In this document: positions 43,094 to 49,036 of the stretch, one piece after another
How the letters are laid out: the number at the start of each line of letters is the position of its first letter
How positions within the stretch are numbered: the first letter of the stretch is position 1
DNA from: Sphingomonadales bacterium
Lineage (GTDB): Bacteria; Pseudomonadota; Alphaproteobacteria; Sphingomonadales; Sphingomonadaceae
Direction: 5' to 3'
Assembly (NCBI GenBank): GCA_020200315.1
Contig: JAIVIZ010000095.1
Coordinates: 1 to 49,036 of the forward strand
Length of the DNA stretch: 49,036 bases
The notes under the pieces: generated by a model
Database searches by the model: none
Seen by the model: only the letters and a program-made list of their open reading frames with translations
What the model was told of the DNA's origin: nothing
Made by a program: the position numbers and the translations under genes

Positions 43094-45178
43094 TCACCAG
43101 ATTTTCACGCGTTTGTCGGGCGCAAGATAGAGTTTGGTGGTCGCGGGGGCCTTGAACGCCGCATACCAGGGATCGAGATTGCGCACTGTCAACACGCGCC
43201 ACGGCCCCGGAGCGTGGACGTCGGTTGCGATCCGTGCGCGCAACGCGGCGTCGCGCAGCTTGCCGCGATGCGACTGGCCATAAGCGATGAAGAAGCGCTG
43301 GTCGCCGCTCATGCCGTCGATCACCGGCGCCGGCTTACCGTTCAGCGACGCGTGATAGGCGTCATAGGCGGCGGACAGCCCGGCGACATCGGCAATGTTC
43401 TCGCCCAGCTCCTGCTTGCCGTTGAGGTGCAGCCCGGGGAGCGCTTCATAGGCGCTGTACTGGTCGGCCAGCGCCTTCCCCGCTGCCTGGAAATGGGCGA
43501 GGTCTGCGGGCGTCCACCAGTTGCGCAGCCGCCCTTCGGCATCGAAGGTCGCGCCGAGATTGTCGAAGCTGTGGCTGATCTCGTGGCCGATCACCGATCC
43601 GATCGCGCCATAGTTGGCGGCCGGGTCCGCCGCCGCGTCATAAAACCCCTTGTCGAGGATCGCGGCCGGGAAGTTCAGCGCATTCTGCAGCGGCAGGTTG
43701 AGCGCGTTGACCGTCTGCGGGGTCATCCACCATTCGGTCTTGTCGACCGGTTGACCGATCTTGGCGATCTGCATTTCGTAATTGGCGCGGCGGGCGCGGT
43801 CGAGGTTGCCGTAGGCATCGCCGGCGCGGACGTTGAAATTGGCATAGTCGTGCCACTTGTCCGAGTAGCCGATCCCCACCGCCATGGTCGCGACCTTGCG
43901 CTTGGCCTCGGCCTTGGTCGGCGCGGCCATCCATGTCAGCCCGTCAATCTTCTTCTCGAACGCCGCTTTGATGCCGGTGACCATCCGCTCGATGTCGCTC
44001 TTGGATGAGGCCGGGAAAAATTTGTCGACGTAGCGCTTGCCCACAGCGTCCCCGAGCCAGCGACTGGTCGCCGCCAGCGCGCGCTTGTCGCGGGTGCGCT
44101 GCTGTGGCTGTCCGCTGAGCGTCGCTCCGTAGAAAGCAAAGTGCGCGTCGTCGAACGCATTGGGCAGCGCGTCGGTCATCTGGTTGGCGCGATGGAAGGC
44201 GAGCCAGTCGCGCCACACTTCGAACGGCTGCGACGCGACCAGCGCCGACAGCTTGGTGACTGTACCCGGCTGCCAGACGATGAAGTCCTGCTGCTGACCG
44301 AGCTTCGCCGCGCCAAGCAGCCGGTTCCAGTCCAGGCCCGGCGCCTTGCGGTCGAGATCGGCACGCTTCCACGGGTTGTTGCCCTTGACGCTGTCCTGGC
44401 TGTCGTTGATCGATTCCTGCGCCTCGGCGATCTGCCGTTCCAGCGCGACGACCTTCGCCGCCCGCGCGGCCGCGTCGGGAATGCCGGCGAGCGTCATCAT
44501 CTTCGCCACATAAGGACCGTAGGCGTCGCGGATCTTCACCATCGCCGGGTCGGACGACAGGTAATAGTCGCGGTCGGGCAGCCCGATGCCGCCCTGCATG
44601 AGGTAGGGAACGGTGGTCTTGGGATCGTTCAGCGACTGGGTAGTGAAAATGCCGAACAGATTCTCGCTGTTGTAATTATTGTTGTTGAACGGATCGGTGT
44701 CGGCCCGGATCGACCCCCCGATCGCCTCGGCCAGCGCGCCCTTGTCGGCGATCGCCTCGATCCGGTCGATGTCGGCCTTCAGCGCGGCCGCGCCCTTCTG
44801 CTCGATCGCGTTGGTGTCGAGATATGCGTTGTAGAAATTGGCGATCTTGGCCTCATCGCCGCTCGTCGGATTGGTCTTGGCGATTCCGGCGATGAGGTCG
44901 GCGGTACGCTTTTCGGCGATATCGTTGACCACCGAGAAGCTGGAGATGTTCGATTTGTCCGCGGGAATCTCGCTGTTCTTTTCCCAGCTGCCGTTGGTGT
45001 ATTTGTCGAAATCGTCACCCGGCGCGACGCTCTTGTCCATCGCGGCCACATCGATCCCCGACTGGCTGCCCTTGGCGGCGGTCGCTTCGGTTCCCCCCTT
45101 GTCGCTGCCCTGGCTGCATGCGGCCAGCGGAAGGAGGGCAATCGCCGAAGCGGCAAGAAAAATGGCGCGGCGGGTCAT
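43094..45178 (-). CDS. M13-family zinc metallopeptidase, lipoprotein
   Basis: 694 residues from ATG 45178. Lipoprotein signal (AASAIALLPLAAC), then the neprilysin-like N-domain (DFDKYTNGSWEKNSEIPADK). Catalytic core: SVIGHEISHSFDNLGATFDA with HExxH, the third zinc ligand in GENIADVAGLSAAYDAY, and the closing VRNLDPWYAAFKAP then KRVKIW with the C-terminal Trp of the family. Full length. Periplasmic oligopeptidase. Confidence 0.94.
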   Translation of the reverse strand: MTRRAIFLAASAIALLPLAACSQGSDKGGTEATAAKGSQSGIDVAAMDKSVAPGDDFDKYTNGSWEKNSEIPADKSNISSFSVVNDIAEKRTADLIAGIAKTNPTSGDEAKIANFYNAYLDTNAIEQKGAAALKADIDRIEAIADKGALAEAIGGSIRADTDPFNNNNYNSENLFGIFTTQSLNDPKTTVPYLMQGGIGLPDRDYYLSSDPAMVKIRDAYGPYVAKMMTLAGIPDAAARAAKVVALERQIAEAQESINDSQDSVKGNNPWKRADLDRKAPGLDWNRLLGAAKLGQQQDFIVWQPGTVTKLSALVASQPFEVWRDWLAFHRANQMTDALPNAFDDAHFAFYGATLSGQPQQRTRDKRALAATSRWLGDAVGKRYVDKFFPASSKSDIERMVTGIKAAFEKKIDGLTWMAAPTKAEAKRKVATMAVGIGYSDKWHDYANFNVRAGDAYGNLDRARRANYEMQIAKIGQPVDKTEWWMTPQTVNALNLPLQNALNFPAAILDKGFYDAAADPAANYGAIGSVIGHEISHSFDNLGATFDAEGRLRNWWTPADLAHFQAAGKALADQYSAYEALPGLHLNGKQELGENIADVAGLSAAYDAYHASLNGKPAPVIDGMSGDQRFFIAYGQSHRGKLRDAALRARIATDVHAPGPWRVLTVRNLDPWYAAFKAPATTKLYLAPDKRVKIW

Positions 45179-45334
45179 CGAGCAGTCCTTTCCTCAAATT
45201 GCGTCCGGTTGCTCAGGAGAGCTGGCTTGGGGATTGTAGCATTGCCGCGGCAAGCGGCACCTGTTTTCGACGAACGGCGCGCTTTGACGAACGCGAAATA
45301 CGGGTAAACAATCCGAGTTGCCGCAAACCGAGGC

Positions 45335-46390
45335 TCAACTCAGCAGTTCGAGCTTGTCGATCACGTTGATGTCGTCGGGCTCGATCTCGAACGCGCGCGA
45401 GGTGTTGAACGGCAGGCTGGGATGGCTCGACGTGACCAGCGACCATTGAGCAACGCCGCAGCCGAAGATGATCTGCCCGTCGGGCAGGCCCTGCGCCGTG
45501 AGCTGCGCACGAGTCATCGCCTCCAGCTCCGGCGGGCGGATCGAGAGATAGATGATGGTCTGCTGCAGCTCGGTCATTTTGAGCACCGCTTCAACCGCGC
45601 CCTCGTTGGCCTTCACGTCCGCGAAAGCCGGCGCGAAATGGCTCGATCCACGCTCGAACAGGAAACCGTCGATGCTGACCAGGAACACGCGCCGGGTCTC
45701 GAGCTTGTGGCGCCATTCGTGGACCGTTCCCCAGTCCTGATAATTGCGGACGCGTTTCGCCTGAAACGATTGCCCATTGAGAATCATGTGGCCGATGATT
45801 TCGGAAATATAGAGTTCGGCATCGTTGACCCGCCCCGCTCCGCTCAGTGCGTCGAACGTGTCGAGAAATTCCGTCGGGCTGCGGAAGAAATAGCCGCCGA
45901 CGCTGAACAGGTCGGAGATGACTCGCTTTTCACGAACGTTGGTGACGACGCTGTCCTGATCGATCTGGACATAGCTCTTGTTGCGCGCGTTGATCATGTC
46001 GAAGTCGTTCAGCGACGACACGCTGATATAGTTGAACGGCTCCTCGATCGCGTCGAGCTCGAAGAAATTGTCGCTGTCCTTGACGAGGAACGGCTCGTCG
46101 ACCTCAGTTTCGCGCAAGGTTCGCGCGACCGTTTCGGACTGGCTGCTGGTCGGCCGGTCGAGCACGACGCAGCGCACCGGCGCGCCGAACGCCCGCTCCA
46201 GCCCGGCAACGGCGTCGAACTGTGCATCCTGCTCGGCAAGCAGGGTGACGATCAGATCGTCCGGCGCCACGCCAAGCCCCTCGATCGCACGGACGACCAT
46301 CGGCACGCCGTCGTGATCGGGCAGCATCCACTTCGGCGCCATGTTGGGAAAGCGCGACGAGCGCCCGGCGCAGGGTACGATCACCTTCAT
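45335..46390 (-). CDS. sugar/choline-type nucleotidyltransferase fused to a degenerate HAD domain
   Basis: 351 residues from ATG 46390. N-terminal nucleotidyltransferase domain: MKVIVPCAGRSSRFP...PKWML (a variant of GxGxR...PK), VKDSDNFF with the metal Asp, and NDAELYISEIIGHMI. After about residue 230 a HAD-like domain starts: RRVFLVSIDGFLFERGSSHF, IIYLSIRPPELEAM. The first HAD Asp is Ser (VSIDG), so phosphatase activity is unlikely. Third gene of the HAD/kinase/nucleotidyltransferase operon; it would join a phosphorylated precursor to CMP, UMP or similar. Confidence 0.8.
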   Translation of the reverse strand: MKVIVPCAGRSSRFPNMAPKWMLPDHDGVPMVVRAIEGLGVAPDDLIVTLLAEQDAQFDAVAGLERAFGAPVRCVVLDRPTSSQSETVARTLRETEVDEPFLVKDSDNFFELDAIEEPFNYISVSSLNDFDMINARNKSYVQIDQDSVVTNVREKRVISDLFSVGGYFFRSPTEFLDTFDALSGAGRVNDAELYISEIIGHMILNGQSFQAKRVRNYQDWGTVHEWRHKLETRRVFLVSIDGFLFERGSSHFAPAFADVKANEGAVEAVLKMTELQQTIIYLSIRPPELEAMTRAQLTAQGLPDGQIIFGCGVAQWSLVTSSHPSLPFNTSRAFEIEPDDINVIDKLELLS

Positions 46391-46399
46391 AAGAATACC

Positions 46400-47311
46400 T
46401 CAAACATGCTGGAGGGCGGCCTCGCCATAGGCTTCGACTCGGGCGGTGACGAAGGCCTCATCGGCTTCCGAACGGACATAGGGCAAGATGCGCGCGAAGG
46501 TCAGCGCGAGCAGCAGATAATGGCGGGCGGGATAGTCGGGCGCAATCCGCGCCGCCGCAGCCAACCAGCGATTGCGCAGCCACCAGCTGACGCCGAGCGA
46601 AATCGGCTTGCCGCGATGACTGTGCCACCGTCCTTCGCAGTCCTGGAACAGCTTGGCCCAGTCGAACCAGTAATGATCGATCGGCGATTCGATCGGATCG
46701 ATCAGCCACAGCTCGCCGCGCGCGCTGACCAGAATATTTTCAAACGTGAGGTCGCCGTGGGTGACCGTCCGAACCGGCGCCTCCGCATAGCGCCCAAGCC
46801 GCTCCACGGCCGACCGGATTGGGGCGAGCAGATCGTCGAAGCGACCGGCGGTGCGCTCGGCAATCTCGGCCAGCTTGCGCTCGATCGGGACGAGGCTTGG
46901 CGTTGGCCCGCGATCGTCGAGCCGGGACTCCGCCAGCCGGGACATCAGCCGTTCGACCTGATCCGCGAAGCCGGCGAGTTCGTCGAATGGGGCGGTGGCG
47001 ATAAAAGCATTGGCATCGCGCGACGGCACGAACTCCATATCGAAGTAATAAAGCCCGTCGACCTCGCCCTCCCCCCGCACCTCCGGGACTTTGGCACAGT
47101 CGGAGAGCGCCCGTCGCAGCCACTCCTGCCGCGCCGCCTGGCGGCGAAGGACGGCGTTGGCCGCGGTGGTCGCGGCGGCCTTGCGCACGAACTGCGGACC
47201 GTTGCCGTCGCGCAGCAGCGCGATCGCCGCACCGGAGAAACCGGTCAGCGGCAGCACCCGCGCGAACGACGCGAACGCCGGATGGCTGATGTTGGGAGCA
47301 GTTGTGCTCAC
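46400..47311 (-). CDS. APH/choline-kinase-fold phosphotransferase
   Basis: 303 residues from GTG 47311, overlapping the HAD stop as GTGA. Kinase-like fold: the Brenner motif VTHGDLTFENILV gives the catalytic Asp and metal Asn, and LWLIDPIESPIDHYWFDWAK holds the second metal Asp. Between HAD and nucleotidyltransferase genes (9-base gap downstream), it would phosphorylate a small alcohol or sugar to be activated by the next enzyme. Resistance function is unlikely in this setting. Confidence 0.82.
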   Translation of the reverse strand: MSTTAPNISHPAFASFARVLPLTGFSGAAIALLRDGNGPQFVRKAAATTAANAVLRRQAARQEWLRRALSDCAKVPEVRGEGEVDGLYYFDMEFVPSRDANAFIATAPFDELAGFADQVERLMSRLAESRLDDRGPTPSLVPIERKLAEIAERTAGRFDDLLAPIRSAVERLGRYAEAPVRTVTHGDLTFENILVSARGELWLIDPIESPIDHYWFDWAKLFQDCEGRWHSHRGKPISLGVSWWLRNRWLAAAARIAPDYPARHYLLLALTFARILPYVRSEADEAFVTARVEAYGEAALQHV

Positions 47312-47907
47312 GGCGCCACGGCTTCGGCGCGGACATCGACCCGCGCCATGCCCGCGGCATCGGCGGCGGCGAGACCATCGTCGGTATCCTCGAACACCAG
47401 GCAGCGCGCCGGAGCGACACGGAGCAGCGCGGCGGCGCGGAGGAACGGGTCCGGGGCGGGCTTGCCGCGCTCGATCTCGTCCCCCGTGACGATCGCCTCG
47501 AACCAGCCGCTCCAGCCCATTCGCACGAGGATCGCGGTCACCCCCGAGCGATTGCCCGATGAGACCAGCGCGCACGGCTTACGGCCATGCCACCGCTCAA
47601 GCAGCCTGGCTGCAGACAAGGCGTGCGGCGGCGCGGCGGCGAGGATCGACTCGAAAACCTGCTTTTTGGCCTCGTGCAGGCGGACGATCGCTTCAGCCTC
47701 CCGCGGTGGAGCGCCGATCGCATCCAGCATCTTGGGAATCGCGGCGCGGGCCGGAGCGCCGATCACGTCCATGAATACCGCCTCGCTGAGGTTCAGCCCC
47801 TCACCCCGAAACACTTCGGCATAGGCGCGGTAATGGAGCGGCATGGTGTCGACCAGCGTCCCGTCCAGATCGAACAGCAATGCGCCCCATTCGTCGATTG
47901 CAATCAT
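47308..47907 (-). CDS. HAD-family hydrolase (beta-phosphoglucomutase-like)
   Basis: 199 residues from ATG 47907. HAD motifs complete: LLFDLDGTLVDTMPLH (Asp13, Asp15), LVSSGNRS, ERGKPAPDPFL and VFEDTDDGLAAADAAGM. The helical cap between motifs I and II puts it in the phosphoglycolate/beta-phosphoglucomutase subgroup, acting on a small phosphate ester. First gene of a three-gene operon with the kinase and nucleotidyltransferase. Confidence 0.87.
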   Translation of the reverse strand: MIAIDEWGALLFDLDGTLVDTMPLHYRAYAEVFRGEGLNLSEAVFMDVIGAPARAAIPKMLDAIGAPPREAEAIVRLHEAKKQVFESILAAAPPHALSAARLLERWHGRKPCALVSSGNRSGVTAILVRMGWSGWFEAIVTGDEIERGKPAPDPFLRAAALLRVAPARCLVFEDTDDGLAAADAAGMARVDVRAEAVAP

Positions 47908-48076
47908 CTTCGCCCGCCGCAGCCCTCATCGTCGTTTGGGCCTTAGCCCATTGCAGCGCCAAAAAGGACTTCCGATTCAGCGCCGTGCTAATGCGGGCCG
48001 GTTAAAAACGACTCACCCCACCTTGGTTCGATAGCCGATCGTCTGTTAGGCGAACGCCCATGCTGGACGGGGTGCG

Positions 48077-49036
48077 ATGATGGCAAGTGGCGTGGACAAC
48101 CTCGCCGGCGAAATCGGAGCGGCAAGGGCCGCGTCGGCTGATGGGGAGCACGACGCCGCTCTGCGCCAGGTGGCGACGCTGCTCGATCGGCACGGCGAGA
48201 GCGAAGCCCTGCTGTCGGCCGCGGCGGACGTCTGGGTGACCGCAGTCGAGGCCGGTGCGCCGCTTGATGCCTGGCCCGGCCGCGATCGCTTTCACGAGCG
48301 GCTGATTGCCCAGCGCGATTGCGAGGTCAGCCCGCCCATCCTTCATCACCGCATCGCCAGTCAGCGCAGCTCCGGCGTGCTCGGCCATTTCCAGCGCGCC
48401 GCGGACGCGCTGCAGCCCGTGCTTGCGCGCATGCTCGCCGCGGAGCGGGTCGAGAGCAACACGGTGCTGATGGCGCTGGTGCTTCGGTCCTGTCTGCCGG
48501 CCGAGCTTCAGCCGAGAATCGCCGCGCTCCATGCCCGACATTTCGCTTCTTTCCGCCACGACGATCTGGCGCTGCCCTACAGCGTGCTGTTCGACAGGCC
48601 GGCCTTCGCCGCCAACGTCGCCGATCTTGCCAACTGGCCCACCACGCACCGCGCGGAGGTCCTCGCCGGCAAGGTGCCGATCGGTCATTTGCTGATCCTC
48701 CTGTGGCTCCTGCCCGCCGCCTTTGACGATTTTCCCCCGCACTGGTGGTCCACGGCCGTCGCCCGGCGGCTCGATCGCGCTCCGCTGAACGATGACGAGG
48801 CGCAGTCCGCCCGCTTGCTGGCGATGCGTTTCGGCACGACGCAAGATCGCGAGCTGATTGATCGGTTGACCGACGAATCCGCCGAGTTCATCGCCGCGCT
48901 CCGCACGCTCGACCGAACTCGCGTCTGCAGCGACGAGCCGTCGCCCCTTGCCATGGCCGCCGGGCGCCGCCTTGATCAGCGCCCACGCCAGGCGCTCGCC
49001 GCCGCAACCTCGCTGCTAAGCGGCCAAATCCCCTTC
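48077..49036 (+). CDS. unrecognised protein, runs off the window
   Basis: An open frame from ATG 48077 (a second ATG follows at once) stays open for 320 codons to the last base. The start reads MMASGVDNLAGEIGAARAAS. The protein is alanine- and leucine-rich and helical, with segments such as LLDRHGESEALLSAAADVW, HHRIASQRSSGVLGHFQRAA and GHLLILLWLLPAAFDDFPPH. No signal peptide. The repeated helical pattern recalls DUF2336-like alphaproteobacterial proteins, but I cannot support that. Codon use fits a real gene. Confidence 0.65.
   Translation, partial: MMASGVDNLAGEIGAARAASADGEHDAALRQVATLLDRHGESEALLSAAADVWVTAVEAGAPLDAWPGRDRFHERLIAQRDCEVSPPILHHRIASQRSSGVLGHFQRAADALQPVLARMLAAERVESNTVLMALVLRSCLPAELQPRIAALHARHFASFRHDDLALPYSVLFDRPAFAANVADLANWPTTHRAEVLAGKVPIGHLLILLWLLPAAFDDFPPHWWSTAVARRLDRAPLNDDEAQSARLLAMRFGTTQDRELIDRLTDESAEFIAALRTLDRTRVCSDEPSPLAMAAGRRLDQRPRQALAAATSLLSGQIPF

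Noticed and set aside
45422-47824. 800-codon plus-strand open frame opposite the HAD/kinase/nucleotidyltransferase operon
   Set aside because: It spans three recognised genes on the other strand and has antisense-type composition.
48002-48844. 280-codon minus-strand open frame near the window end
   Set aside because: Antisense to a plus-strand frame with better codon use and a normal start; no recognisable domain.

Overview
The window is high-GC, densely packed chromosomal DNA that looks like a sphingomonad (Alphaproteobacteria, order Sphingomonadales, Sphingomonas-like). The reasons are the protein families (EtfAB, SucC, CarD, DUF1489, MgtE), PEP-CTERM proteins of the sphingomonad PEPxxWA type, and an exopolysaccharide (EPS) locus built around an exosortase of the XrtV type with its EpsI partner and small accessory protein. 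Many neighbouring genes are coupled by ATGA, GTGA or TGATG overlaps, and GTG or TTG starts are common. I found no tRNA, rRNA, CRISPR array, insertion sequence or phage gene. No gene-free gap exceeds 300 bases.

Layout. 1-15.2 kb is mostly housekeeping: the 3' end of pyrD, a gamma-glutamyltransferase with an internal deletion, an acyl-CoA synthetase, a small lipoprotein, the glyoxalase pair gloA/gloB, a TPR protein next to the stump of an alpha/beta hydrolase, a PilZ protein, etfBA, an LprI-like protein, sucC, dinB, carD, two tandem GIN-domain (DUF2807) envelope proteins, DUF1489 and mgtE. 15.2-19.1 kb holds a peptidyl-prolyl isomerase, a short-chain dehydrogenase, then an envelope cluster: PEP-CTERM protein, L,D-transpeptidase, CAP-domain protein and retropepsin-like protease. 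19.1-36.9 kb is the EPS locus: Wzy/WaaL-like protein, two GT4 glycosyltransferases, a broken GT2, exosortase/EpsI/accessory protein, EpsD-type isomerase, tyrosine autokinase, Wzz-like chain-length protein, outer-membrane barrel, Wza-like export protein, TPR lipoprotein, priming phosphoglycosyltransferase, and a three-gene insert of visibly lower GC (Gfo/Idh oxidoreductase, WecG-type GT26, AKR-like protein). 37-49 kb has a SleB-type hydrolase, a DUF1996 protein, a 58-residue lipoprotein, a solitary TadG-like protein, an excalibur-domain protein, a frameshifted PEP-CTERM gene, a C-terminally shortened YeiH transporter, an M13 peptidase, a three-gene HAD / kinase / nucleotidyltransferase operon, and an unrecognised gene running off the end.

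How they fit together: the EPS genes supply lipid-linked priming, sugar transfer, polymerisation, chain-length control and export. The exosortase set would process PEP-CTERM proteins, two of which lie in the window just outside the locus. The HAD/kinase/nucleotidyltransferase operon looks like a module for activating a small precursor, perhaps for surface polymer decoration. No Wzx flippase is visible here.

The most striking overall feature is that at least six genes carry lesions or lost ends: ggt deletion, hydrolase stump, GT2 deletion with frameshift, transpeptidase C-terminus, PEP-CTERM signal-peptide frameshift and YeiH tail. Either the genome is decaying at its surface-related genes or the assembly carries errors; read data would separate these.
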